Under the pieces are notes generated by a model. It ran no database searches. It was not told where the DNA came from and worked only from the letters and a program-made list of their open reading frames with translations. A stretch of DNA of 64,000 nt from Microbispora sp. NBC_01189. Its GTDB lineage: Bacteria > Actinomycetota > Actinomycetes > Streptosporangiales > Streptosporangiaceae. Shown here in pieces: positions 31,193 through 39,149 of the stretch (its first letter is position 1; the number at the start of each line of letters is the position of its first letter). The stretch covers positions 3,515,501 to 3,579,500 of the forward strand of contig NZ_CP108581.1 of assembly GCF_036010665.1 (NCBI RefSeq), written 5' to 3'. A program made the position numbers and the translations under genes.

Positions 31193-33769
31193 GTGCGGTG
31201 GATGACGGCTGTCAGGGGAATGACGCGCGTCGCGGCGGTGTTCGGAGCCGCCGCCCTGACCTCGGCGCTCCTCGCGGTGCCGGCCCTCGGCCCGCGCCCG
31301 GCGCTCGCCGCCGCCGCGTCGTGCGCGTCGGGCCCTCCGCCGTCCGCCTGGGTCGAGACGTCCGTGACCGTCGAGGAACGCGGTCACGACACCGCCGTGC
31401 TGAGGAGCACCACGTGGGTCGGCGTGCCCCGCGACTGGGCGGGGGCCGCCGCCCTGCTCGGCGCCACGACCACCGACGGTTGCCTGCTTCCGGAAGGCGG
31501 CCCGTCGAGCGCCACGATGTCGCCGGACGGCGCCGAGGTCGTGGTCCGGAGCACGGAGGAGACTCCCGTGCGGTTGTACGGCGAGGAGTGGGCCGGGGAA
31601 CCCGCCGGGCTGTGGTCGAGTCGCACGTCCGGCCGGACCTGCTATGTCGCGCTGCTGCCCGTACCGGCCGATCCGCCGCCCGGGCTGGCCCGGGCGCGGT
31701 GGCGGGCCGTGGCCGTGCGGACGCCGGACTCCGGGGTGCGCGGAGTGACGCCCCTGCCGTCGGAGGTGCGGCCCGGCCACACGTACGTGTGGCGGGACGC
31801 CGCCGCCCCGCCACGCGTCAAGGTGGCCCTCCGGATGTCCGCGCGGTCCGCGTTCCAGCGCTGGACCGGCTCGCGGGGGGCGGATGTGCTCACGGTCGCG
31901 AGCTACCTGGGTTTCGCCCTGCCGTACCTGCTGCTGGCCGTCCTGCTCGTGCTGCTCCGCCGGCACTCGGCCGACCCGGGCGAGCGCGCGCTCGTCAGGA
32001 TCATGCTCGGCGCACTGGCGATGATCATCGCGGTGGAGACGATCATGGCCGTCCTCGTCCTCAGCGGGACGGCGTTCGCGGCCCACCTCTTCGGCCTGAC
32101 GGACATGGGGGCGATCGTCATCCTGGCGGCGCCGCTCTGCACGGCCGCGTGGCGGTCGGCGGGCCGGCGAATCCGGCGGCCCGGCCCTGTGCCCACCGGC
32201 CCTGTGCCCACCGGCCCTGTGTCCACTGATGCGGGGCCCACCGGGGCGGGGTCCACCGGGGCGGGGTCCACCGGCTCAGGGCTCGACACGCTCACCGGTC
32301 CGGCGTTCGGCGGCGTGGTGCTCGCGGGAGCGGCGCTCGTCGCCGTCAGCGGCTTGGGGCCCCTGGCCGTGCGGCACGTCGACGAACAGCCGAACCTGAC
32401 GCTGGTGGCGTCGGCGGCCGCGACGGCGTTGCTGCTCACCGGCGCGGCGTGGGTGATCGCGGTGCGGGCGGCCCGCGTGCCGGACAGGAGGACGCCCCGG
32501 GCCGTCCGCGCGCTGCTCCGATGGAGCGTCCCGGGGCTCGCGCTGCTCACCCTGGGGTTCGTGGCCCACGCGGCCGTCACCGGCATGCTGCAGATCTGGG
32601 CGAATCTGCCGCGCGTCGTCGGGTCGCCCTTCTTCCTGCTGGAAAACCTCGCGTACCTGATGTGGCCGCTGGTGGTGCTCCTGCTTCTGCTGCTGCTGCG
32701 CCTGCACGGCCGGCGCACGGACACCGTCGGGCCGCTCACCGCGTGGCTCGTCGTCTTCCTGTTCGTCGTGGGCACGATCAGGTGGCCCAGCACGTACGCG
32801 GGGATGCCCGTGCCGCTCGCCGCGCTCGCCGGTCTGACGGTGCTGCCCCTGCTGCTGCGCCTGACGCGCCGGGCCGAGCCCCGGGACCCGGGCGTGTCGC
32901 GACGCCGGCTCGCCGTGATCGTCGAGGAGCACCGGGCCCTGGAGGCGCGGGAGAAGGGCCTGCGCCGGCGCTGGGCCGCGGGCGACATGGACGACGCCGC
33001 CTACCACAGGGAGAACGAGCCGGTCGTGGAGCGCATCGGGCGGTTACGCGGGGAGATCGGCCTCGATCCCCGACGGGAGGACGGCCTCACCCCGCTCGAC
33101 CTCGCGCTGTCGCGCGGCCCGGGAGGCTCGTGGTGGGCCAACGCGCGGCTCGCCTCGCGGTACGCGTCCTCCGTGGGCGCTCCTGCCGCCGTGTTCCTCA
33201 TCTGGGCCACCTGGAGCACCGACAGCACGGGCCACGACGGCTGGCTCGACCGGCTCCGCGAGCCCAGCGGGTTCTACGGGCTGGCCGGCGACCTGATCGG
33301 AGGGCTGCTGATCTGGCCGGTCGCCGGGTTCGTGCTGGGCGCGCTGTGGCGTCGCCTGCCCGGCAGGCGCGGCTATCTCAAGGGGGTGGTGCCGGTGCTC
33401 GCGTACGGCGCGGCCACGGGGGCGCACGCCATGGTGAACAACCTCATCGGACAGGCCCCCGTGCGCGGCTCTCTCGTCCGGGTCCTGCTGCTCTTCCTGG
33501 TCCTGACCGTGGTCGCCGTCCTCATGGACGCGCGCACGCTCCAGACCCGTCCGGGCGGCCTCGCGTCGCGGCTCACCCCCGTGGCCGTCGTCTACAGGCT
33601 CGGCACGGCGGGCAGCGGGATCGCGCTCATCGTCGCCCAGGCGGCGGCGATCCTCGGCCTGTGGACCCAGCTCAGGCACGGCATCGACATCACCTCCCAG
33701 GTCGACACCTCGACGCAGGCGCCACCGAGCACCGACGCCCAGCTGTTCCAGAGCCGCCCGGGCGGATAG
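31193..33769 (+). CDS. Large integral membrane protein of unknown function
   Basis: An 858-residue protein. The GTG at 31193 is chosen because GGGAGG lies six bases upstream and a signal peptide follows at once; the ATG at 31136 has no ribosome site. A secreted N-terminal domain (about 30-220, with Cys pairs) is followed by at least ten membrane helices in two groups, split by a soluble part (about 580-640) with VSRRRLAVIVEEHRALEARE. A low-complexity linker of Pro-Thr-Gly-Pro-Val and Gly-Ser-Thr repeats sits near residues 330-365. The layout reminds me of DUF6185-type proteins of actinomycetes, but I am not sure. No catalytic motif is visible. Confidence 0.7.
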   Translation: MRWMTAVRGMTRVAAVFGAAALTSALLAVPALGPRPALAAAASCASGPPPSAWVETSVTVEERGHDTAVLRSTTWVGVPRDWAGAAALLGATTTDGCLLPEGGPSSATMSPDGAEVVVRSTEETPVRLYGEEWAGEPAGLWSSRTSGRTCYVALLPVPADPPPGLARARWRAVAVRTPDSGVRGVTPLPSEVRPGHTYVWRDAAAPPRVKVALRMSARSAFQRWTGSRGADVLTVASYLGFALPYLLLAVLLVLLRRHSADPGERALVRIMLGALAMIIAVETIMAVLVLSGTAFAAHLFGLTDMGAIVILAAPLCTAAWRSAGRRIRRPGPVPTGPVPTGPVSTDAGPTGAGSTGAGSTGSGLDTLTGPAFGGVVLAGAALVAVSGLGPLAVRHVDEQPNLTLVASAAATALLLTGAAWVIAVRAARVPDRRTPRAVRALLRWSVPGLALLTLGFVAHAAVTGMLQIWANLPRVVGSPFFLLENLAYLMWPLVVLLLLLLLRLHGRRTDTVGPLTAWLVVFLFVVGTIRWPSTYAGMPVPLAALAGLTVLPLLLRLTRRAEPRDPGVSRRRLAVIVEEHRALEAREKGLRRRWAAGDMDDAAYHRENEPVVERIGRLRGEIGLDPRREDGLTPLDLALSRGPGGSWWANARLASRYASSVGAPAAVFLIWATWSTDSTGHDGWLDRLREPSGFYGLAGDLIGGLLIWPVAGFVLGALWRRLPGRRGYLKGVVPVLAYGAATGAHAMVNNLIGQAPVRGSLVRVLLLFLVLTVVAVLMDARTLQTRPGGLASRLTPVAVVYRLGTAGSGIALIVAQAAAILGLWTQLRHGIDITSQVDTSTQAPPSTDAQLFQSRPGG

Positions 33770-33777
33770 CCGCCCGG
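33758..33777. terminator. Bidirectional hairpin between convergent genes
   Basis: Perfect 8-bp stem CCGGGCGG / CCGCCCGG with loop ATAG, which contains the stop codon of the plus-strand gene. It lies 17 bp from the end of the convergent methyltransferase gene. Confidence 0.6.
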
Positions 33778-33794
33778 CCAGGCGGCCCGCGCCG

Positions 33795-34631
33795 TCAGGG
33801 CTTGCGGCCGACGCCGCAGAACGCGGCCACCGCGCGGGGGCCGCTTTCGGCGTCCGCGACGTCGGGCCGCCAGCGGGAGGTGGTGACCACACCGGGGTCG
33901 ACGAGCTCCAGGCCGTCGAAGAAGCGGGCGATCGCCTCGGGGGTGCGCAGGTGGTAGGAGCTCGCGGAGTTGGCGTTGTAGACCTCGATGGCCCGCACGA
34001 GCGCCTCGCTGGTGTCGGTGCCGTCGCTCACCGCCAGATAGCTGCCGGACGGCAGGGCGTCGAGCAGGCGGGCCGCGACCGCCCCCGGGTTCTCCTCGTC
34101 GCGAAGCTGGCCCAGGATCCCGAGCATCATCAGCGCGACGGGCCGGTCGAAGTCGAGTGTGTTCCGGGCGGCGGCCAGGATCGTGTCCGTGTCGCGCACG
34201 TCGGCCTCGATGTAGTCGGTCCTGCCCTCCGGCGTGCTGGTGAGCAGCACCCGCGCGTGCACCAGGACGAGCGGGTCGTTGTCGACGTAGACGATCCGGC
34301 TCTCGGGGGCGGCGCGCTGGGCGACCTGGTGGGTGTTGTCGGCGGTCGGCAGGCCGGTGCCGATGTCGAGGAACTGGCGCACGCCGGCCTCGCCGGTCAG
34401 GTAGCGCACCGCGCGAACGAGGAAACGCCGCTGCTGGCGGGCGATCCGGGCGATGTCGGGGAACATCCGGAGGATCATGTCGCCGGCCTCGCGGTCCACG
34501 GCGTAGTGGTCCTTGCCACCCAGGAGGTAGTTCCAGACGCGGGCCGAGTGTGAGGCGGAGGAGTCGATCGCGGGGGATCCTGATCCGTCGGTCACCGTGG
34601 TTCTCCGGTCTGCTGTGCCGATCGAGATCAT
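33795..34631 (-). CDS. SAM-dependent methyltransferase, DUF574 / Methyltransf_19 family
   Basis: A 278-residue enzyme. The ATG at 34631 (MISIGTADRR) has GGGAG upstream. The family pattern is clear: SARVWNYLLGGKDHYAVDRE, ARQQRRFLVRAVRYLTGEAG, then FLDIGTGLPTADNTHQVAQR (SAM motif) with VYVDNDPLVLVHARVLL and ADVRD. The end HLRTPEAIARFFDGLELVDPG is also typical. Actinomycete genomes have dozens of these; most lie near a regulator, and the substrate is unknown. It is divergent from the HypF-like gene. Confidence 0.92.
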   Translation of the reverse strand: MISIGTADRRTTVTDGSGSPAIDSSASHSARVWNYLLGGKDHYAVDREAGDMILRMFPDIARIARQQRRFLVRAVRYLTGEAGVRQFLDIGTGLPTADNTHQVAQRAAPESRIVYVDNDPLVLVHARVLLTSTPEGRTDYIEADVRDTDTILAAARNTLDFDRPVALMMLGILGQLRDEENPGAVAARLLDALPSGSYLAVSDGTDTSEALVRAIEVYNANSASSYHLRTPEAIARFFDGLELVDPGVVTTSRWRPDVADAESGPRAVAAFCGVGRKP

Positions 34632-34683
34632 CAGTCTCCCGCCGGTGGTCGAAATACACAATATGTGACGTCTGTGGCGATCG

Positions 34684-35679
34684 ATGCTCGTGGGATTAGC
34701 CCCGATCACCGGGGGCAGTGCGGACGCCATGGGCATCTTGACCTCTCCCGGCGGCCGGGCCGCCGGTGCTTCCGCGCGGGCGGGAAGCGTGCCGGTGGAC
34801 CTCGACACGCACGGCCTCCGGAAGGAGCACCGCATCTGCCCCGACTGCGTACGCGAGCTGTTCGACCCGCGCGGGCGCAGGCATCTCTACCCGCTGGTCC
34901 GCTGTCGTGAGTGCGGGCCGCCCATCGGCGAGCCACGCGTACGGCCGCGCGCCCTGTGCGAGGACTGCCGGCGCGAGTGCGACCGGCCCGGCTCGCGGCG
35001 CGGCCCGGGCGACGCGGCGGGATGCGCGGCGTGCGGCCCCGCCCTGCGCTGGGACGGCCTGCTCGGCCCGGACGCGCTGGCGAAGGCGGTCGACGTGATC
35101 GGGGCCGGGGGAGTCGTGGCGCTCAGGGACGGCTTCGCCGACCAGATCGTCTGCGACGCCTCGGCCGAGCCCGCGCTCGCCCGGATGGACGGCGCGCCGG
35201 GCCCGGTCCGCGTGCTGGTGCGGCACATCTCGGCGGCCCGGGAGGTGGCCAACCTGTCCTTCCTCGACATCCGCGCGCTCGCCGAGCGCTCCTACCCGGC
35301 CACGCTGGTCCGGCTGCGTGAGCCGCGGCTGCCCAGGGCGGTGCGCCGGGCGACGCCCGACGCCGACCTCTTCCTGCCGCGCACTCCGCTGCAGCACCTG
35401 CTCACCTCACGGTTCGAGGGCCCGCTGGCCGTCTGGGACCGTCGCGCCGAGCAGGCGCTGCCGTACGACGGGACGCTGACCGCCGGCCTCGGTCTGGACC
35501 TCGACCACGGAATCGACCACGGACTCGACCACACGCTGGATCTTCCGGCGCGGTCCGTCTCCCCGGCGCCGCGGACGTCTTCGCCGGCGTGGCCCGTCTG
35601 GACGTCTCCGCGGCAGGACGGCAGGCCGGACCCGTCGTCCGCTCCCGTGTCCGCACCCGCGGCCCCGGCCGCCCAGTGA
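34684..35679 (+). CDS. Orphan HypF zinc-finger / partial YrdC-like protein
   Basis: A 331-residue protein. Residues about 50-140 carry four CxxC pairs in the arrangement of the HypF zinc fingers: CPDC-x18-CREC, then CEDC-x18-CAAC, with the HypF wording RICPDCVRELFDPRGRRHLY and CGPAL. Residues about 145-245 recall the following YrdC-like domain (AVDVIGAGGVVALRDGFADQ IVCD) but the ATP/carbamoyl motifs are eroded. The acylphosphatase domain before and the Kae1-like domain after are missing (full HypF is about 750 residues). A Gly/Asp/His-repeat and a Pro/Ser tail end the protein. No hydrogenase gene is visible. It may be a degraded or repurposed HypF. Start is uncertain; no ribosome site precedes 34684. 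Confidence 0.65.
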   Translation: MLVGLAPITGGSADAMGILTSPGGRAAGASARAGSVPVDLDTHGLRKEHRICPDCVRELFDPRGRRHLYPLVRCRECGPPIGEPRVRPRALCEDCRRECDRPGSRRGPGDAAGCAACGPALRWDGLLGPDALAKAVDVIGAGGVVALRDGFADQIVCDASAEPALARMDGAPGPVRVLVRHISAAREVANLSFLDIRALAERSYPATLVRLREPRLPRAVRRATPDADLFLPRTPLQHLLTSRFEGPLAVWDRRAEQALPYDGTLTAGLGLDLDHGIDHGLDHTLDLPARSVSPAPRTSSPAWPVWTSPRQDGRPDPSSAPVSAPAAPAAQ

Positions 35680-35827
35680 CGTGCGGGTGCCGTGGCTCGC
35701 GGCAAAAGCTGAGTCACGACCCATGACGCGCTTGGCATGGCCGGAACCGAGGTCGTCGAACGGGGTATGAGGGCATCGTTGCTCATATCCACGACGAGGC
35801 CCATCGCCGAGGGGCCTTGGTGAGTAG

Positions 35828-36292
35828 GTGTGTTTCCAGATGTCCCGCGACTGCGCGCCTCAGGTGCGAACGGTGCCGGCGCTCGCGGCGGGCCGCCTGA
35901 CACTGGCCGCCCTTGTGGTCGCGCTCGCCTCGGCCGCCGTCTCGGTCGCCGTCTCGGTCGCCACTGCGGGGGAGGCGAGCGCGAGCACTCCGCCGCTGCG
36001 CCGCGGAGTGGCGACGTACGCCGCCGGGCGCGGACACGGGCACGGGGGCGGCGGCGGGGGCGGGGGTCAGGTGGCGGCCGGAGGGGTGGCCACGGCCCGG
36101 CAGTTCGGCTCGGGAAACGGCAGGTTCAACCAGAATCTCAACGGCGTCTACAGCCCGACCTTCATGATGGGCCAGCAGCAGACCGGCATCACGGTCGGCG
36201 GCCGCATCAACACCCAGGGCGCCTTCTGCGGCCCCGGCCCGAAGCGCTGCAAGATCTGGCAGAACATGCCGGTCAACGCCCTCGGCTGGTGA
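35828..36292 (+). CDS. Small secreted protein with C-terminal two-Cys motif (tandem copy 1)
   Basis: A 154-residue protein with a long Ala/Val-rich signal region (LTLAALVVALASAAVSVAVS, then EASAS), a Gly/His-rich linker with eight Gly in a row, and a C-terminal domain RQFGSGNGRFNQNLNGVYSP, then MGQQQTGITVGGRINTQGAF and CGPGPKRCKIWQNMPV. The last part, QQxGITVxGRxNTQxAFCxxxxxRCKIxQ, recurs in looser form in the next gene. No enzyme motif is seen. Start is uncertain (GTG 35828 or ATG 35840; neither has a good ribosome site). Both genes may be envelope structural or signalling proteins. Confidence 0.55.
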   Translation: MCFQMSRDCAPQVRTVPALAAGRLTLAALVVALASAAVSVAVSVATAGEASASTPPLRRGVATYAAGRGHGHGGGGGGGGQVAAGGVATARQFGSGNGRFNQNLNGVYSPTFMMGQQQTGITVGGRINTQGAFCGPGPKRCKIWQNMPVNALGW

Positions 36293-36473
36293 CCTGACCC
36301 GCCCCGTTTTCCGGGCTGTGCGTTCATGAAAACAGGTCGTGTGCCACGGAAATGGCAATGATGGCGTAAGACGCCGCGCGTGCCGGACGCCGGGGAAAGC
36401 CGGATCACTAGCCTGAGGAACGGCCCGCACGAGGAAGGGCCGCAGGAGCGGTCCGGCTGACGGGAGCGGCGCG

Positions 36474-36971
36474 ATGAGGTGGCGATGGTACGGCGGGCCG
36501 GTTCTGCCGAGCGGTTCGGTGCTTCTCGCCTGTGCGTCGCTCGCGCTGACTCTCGCCGCCGCGGCGCCCGCCGCCGCGGGCTCTCATTCGCGGGGGCCAC
36601 AGCCGGATCGGGGAGCGTCGGCGGGGAGGGAAGAGGCGCAGCCCGCGCTCTCCGCGTCGAGCCCCATCAGCAACCGGGGCACCCAGCAGGTCTCCGTCAA
36701 CGTCGCGAACGAGGGAATCGGCATCCAGAACGCGTTGTGCCGGGGGAGCCGGGCGTGCGACATCGCCCAGGTGCTCGCCGCGCCCTCCGGGGAGGACCCG
36801 CCCGCCGGGCGCCCCGCCCCGCGGGGGCTCTCCCGCCCGAAGGCGCTCGCCCGCCGCGCCGCGCGCACCCTGACCCACACGATGGCGCGCGCGATCCCGC
36901 GCAGGATGGCGCGCGCGATCCCGCGCACCCCCGGTCGGGTTGGGAGACACCTGCCCCGCGCCTCGCGGTAG
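36474..36971 (+). CDS. Small secreted protein with C-terminal two-Cys motif (tandem copy 2)
   Basis: A 165-residue protein. The ATG at 36474 has GGGAG seven bases upstream. A signal peptide (about 1-35) is followed by a Ser/Arg linker, then PISNRGTQQVSVNVANEGIG and IQNALCRGSRACDIAQVLAA. This resembles the end of the previous gene: QQ, a V/I strand, Q-N/G-A-x-Cys, five residues, Cys-x-Ile-x-Gln. After the motif the protein continues with a basic tail that contains an eight-residue repeat (MARAIPRR, MARAIPRT) encoded by a tandem DNA repeat. The tail may be a recent expansion. Function unknown. Confidence 0.55.
   Translation: MRWRWYGGPVLPSGSVLLACASLALTLAAAAPAAAGSHSRGPQPDRGASAGREEAQPALSASSPISNRGTQQVSVNVANEGIGIQNALCRGSRACDIAQVLAAPSGEDPPAGRPAPRGLSRPKALARRAARTLTHTMARAIPRRMARAIPRTPGRVGRHLPRASR
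36881..36927. repeat. Tandem 24-bp-period repeat inside the second secreted-protein gene
   Basis: Two exact 23-base copies (starting GATGGCGCGCGCGATCCCGC) at 36881-36903 and 36905-36927, in frame, encode MARAIPR twice. The in-frame period of eight codons suggests replication slippage. Confidence 0.7.
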
Positions 36972-37205
36972 GCTTCCGGCCGCGGTTCGCGGGTTCCCCC
37001 GGCATGCTCCCGGCGTCGTGACTGACGACGCCTGTCACGGGTGTCGCGGCAGGCCCTCCGGCGCGGTCCGTACCCGGCCTGTCCCGGCCTGCCCCCGACC
37101 TGTGCTCGTTCTGTGCTCGTCCGGGCCCGTACCGTGCGCTGTTCGTACCGCGTACGCGGCGCGCTGTGGGGCGCGCCGCGGGCGGGTGGCGGCGGACGGG
37201 GTGCG

Positions 37206-37559
37206 TCAGCTGGTGTACGCGCAGATGGCGTAGACGCTGATGCCAACGCTGTTGTAGCTGGTCTGCCGGCCGAGGGCGATCCAGCCGGTGCCGTCGGCCG
37301 TGGGGAAGCTGCCCACGAGGACGGCGTCGTTGCCCTGTGCCTCGCCGCCGCCGCCGACGGCCCGCTTGCCGGCCGGGCAGTACACGGTGCGCCGGGTGAA
37401 GTTCGGCACGTTCGCGTTGGGCAGGGAGACGATCTGGTAGCCGTCGAACGCCGACCCGGAGGGGTCGGTCGGTCCGGTGCCGGCCAGCGCGGCCGCGCTC
37501 GTGCCCGTCAGCCCGGCGAGAACCAGGGCGCCTGTTGTGACTGCGTGAACAAATCGCAC
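37206..37559 (-). CDS. Small secreted protein of unknown function
   Basis: A 117-residue exported protein. The GTG at 37559 has GGAG seven bases upstream. A signal peptide (about 1-28, ending AALAG) is followed by a compact domain with two Cys: FDGYQIVSLPNANVPNFTRR, then TVYCPAGKRAVGGGGEAQGN and GWIALGRQTSYNSVGISVYA ICAY. The pattern YCPxGKRAVGGG is common in short secreted actinomycete proteins with an unknown beta fold. It is divergent from the next secreted-protein gene across 269 bases, which hold AT-rich promoter-like sequence but nothing else recognised. Confidence 0.65.
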   Translation of the reverse strand: MRFVHAVTTGALVLAGLTGTSAAALAGTGPTDPSGSAFDGYQIVSLPNANVPNFTRRTVYCPAGKRAVGGGGEAQGNDAVLVGSFPTADGTGWIALGRQTSYNSVGISVYAICAYTS

Positions 37560-37828
37560 GTAAAAGCTCCGTTGTGTCGAGAATGACCGGATTTGGACCG
37601 AGAAAAATGGGTTTGAATGGCGGAAGGCCGTCCCCTTCGGTTCCGGGACCACATCTACCCGCGACCTTCTTTGGCCACACTCCGCAATGTTCTGTTTACG
37701 GAACGTGGCGACTTCTCCGATCTCACGATGGCGTGAGGTCACGGTCGTCCCTTGTGGTCCTGTGTGGTCCCCGGAGGCACCTGGGGTGGGTGGTCGCCCG
37801 TGGGTACGTTCCTCCTCGGGGGGATCGC

Positions 37829-38260
37829 ATGAGAAAGATCGTCGCCGTCTCCGTGCTCGCCGCCATGACGACGCTCGGCACGGCCGCCGCGGTCGCGGCG
37901 GTCGCCGCCGGGACCGGCGTACGCCCGGGGACCGGCCCGCGGAGCGCGTACCGGCAGGCTCCCGTGCCGCCTGAGGGAGGGGTCGAGCGGCAGGAGGTGA
38001 GCCAGCAGCAGTACGACATCCTCATCGGCCAGTGCCGATACCCGAAGACGGGGCAGGCGCGTGAGCGGTGCCGGACGCAGGTGCGCGCGAAATACGTCGT
38101 GGGGGCGTTCAACCCCGCTCTCGACTGCCGCACGTACTCCGGGATCTCCGTCTGCGGGACCCTCGAACTCAGCGCCGCGCAGCGGGCGTGCGTGGAGGAG
38201 TCGACGGGCGGCGGGCTGACCCGCCGGCGTGCGGAGGTCGAGTGCTACGCCTTCCGCTGA
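37829..38260 (+). CDS. Small secreted Cys-containing protein of unknown function
   Basis: A 143-residue exported protein. The ATG at 37829 follows a GGGGGGA site. Signal peptide about 1-27 (MRKIVAVSVLAAMTTLGTAA). The mature part has a Pro/Gln-rich stretch, then ILIGQCRYPKTGQARERCRT, ALDCRTYSGISVCGTLELSA and AQRACVEESTG..RRRAEVECY. The six Cys could form three disulfides. No catalytic or binding motif is recognised. Confidence 0.65.
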   Translation: MRKIVAVSVLAAMTTLGTAAAVAAVAAGTGVRPGTGPRSAYRQAPVPPEGGVERQEVSQQQYDILIGQCRYPKTGQARERCRTQVRAKYVVGAFNPALDCRTYSGISVCGTLELSAAQRACVEESTGGGLTRRRAEVECYAFR

Positions 38261-38331
38261 CGGCCCGCTGACGGCGGTTTCTCGGGAAATGTCCGGGCCG
38301 ACCTAAATATCCGGCCAAACCGCTACCGGCG

Positions 38332-38754
38332 GTGATCTACCCTGCGGAGGTGGACGCCAAAAGTCAGGGCGCCGCCGAGCTTCTGCGGGCGTTGCAGCGC
38401 ACGGCGGCGCGGTTCAGCGAGATGGGACGGTCCCTCTCCCGTGACTTCTTCCCCCATGTCCGCGTCGAGATCATCTCCGACCTGGCCGGGCCCGCCGTAC
38501 GGCTCGGCGTGGCGCTGGCGCTGCCCGGGCACGACCTCGTGTTCGAGACCGCCGTCGCGGTCGGGGACGGCGCGTTCGGCGTGCGGGGCGAGCTCGTGCT
38601 GGACGGAGAGGAGGCGATCCTGGTCCTGCCGCCCGTCGAGATCGCCGATCCGGTGGAGTGCGCGGCCCTGCTGGAGCGGTACGCCGACGAACTGACGACT
38701 CCGGCCCGCTGGCACGTGCAGCGCCTCGTGGAGTCCTGCGCGGCGGACTCCTGA
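38332..38754 (+). CDS. Conserved-looking protein of unknown function
   Basis: A 140-residue soluble protein, annotated from GTG 38332; GTG 38350 is an alternative start. The N-terminal helix (SQGAAELLRALQRTAARFSE) is followed by an alternating-strand domain (VRVEIISDLAGPAVRLGVAL, LVFETAVAVGDGAFGVRGEL, EAILVLPPVEIADPVECAAL). I do not recognise the family. The stop lies inside a short tandem repeat. The gene is convergent with the conservon remnant. Confidence 0.5.
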   Translation: MIYPAEVDAKSQGAAELLRALQRTAARFSEMGRSLSRDFFPHVRVEIISDLAGPAVRLGVALALPGHDLVFETAVAVGDGAFGVRGELVLDGEEAILVLPPVEIADPVECAALLERYADELTTPARWHVQRLVESCAADS

Positions 38755-38792
38755 GACGTCACCCCTGAGACGTCACCCCTGAGACGTCACCA
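38751..38792. repeat. Three tandem 14-bp repeats between convergent genes
   Basis: The unit CTGAGACGTCACCC occurs at 38751 and 38765 exactly and at 38779 with changes at its last bases. It holds the stop of the plus-strand gene and ends just before the DUF742 stop. Confidence 0.6.
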
Positions 38793-38795
38793 GCG

Positions 38796-39149
38796 TCACA
38801 ACGCCTGGAGTCCCTGGATCACCTCGCGCAGGAGACGCTCCTCGGGCAGCTGGGCCACGGTGGCCGGCGGCCGTGCCGTGATCAGCTCCTGGTCGCGCAG
38901 GTCGCTCAGCAGGATGCGTACGACGTTCAGCGAGAGGCCCAGCTCCGAGGCCAGGTCGGCCACGGAGGAGGGCGCCCGGCACAGCTGCAGGATCCGCCAG
39001 TGCTCCGGGGCCAGCCCGGAGACCCCGCGGTACGCCGCGGGGGCCGTCCTGATGATGGTCATCAGGTCGAAGTCCGGCCCCGTCGGGCGGGTGCGTCCCC
39101 GAGTGATCGTGTAGGGGCGTAGCAGGGGCCCCTCCTCCCGCTCGGTCAC
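38796..39149 (-). CDS. DUF742 protein of a conservon (CvnC-like)
   Basis: A 117-residue protein starting at GTG 39149, overlapping the sensor-kinase stop by four bases. Sequence: LLRPYTITRGRTRPTGPDFD, LAPEHWRILQLCRAPSSVAD then LASELGLSLNVVRILLSDLR and the closing LLREVIQGLQAL. This is the standard DUF742 pattern, a winged-helix-like protein that is the third member of actinomycete conservons (sensor kinase, roadblock protein, DUF742, Ras-like GTPase). The roadblock and GTPase members are missing here. Confidence 0.9.
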   Translation of the reverse strand: MTEREEGPLLRPYTITRGRTRPTGPDFDLMTIIRTAPAAYRGVSGLAPEHWRILQLCRAPSSVADLASELGLSLNVVRILLSDLRDQELITARPPATVAQLPEERLLREVIQGLQAL

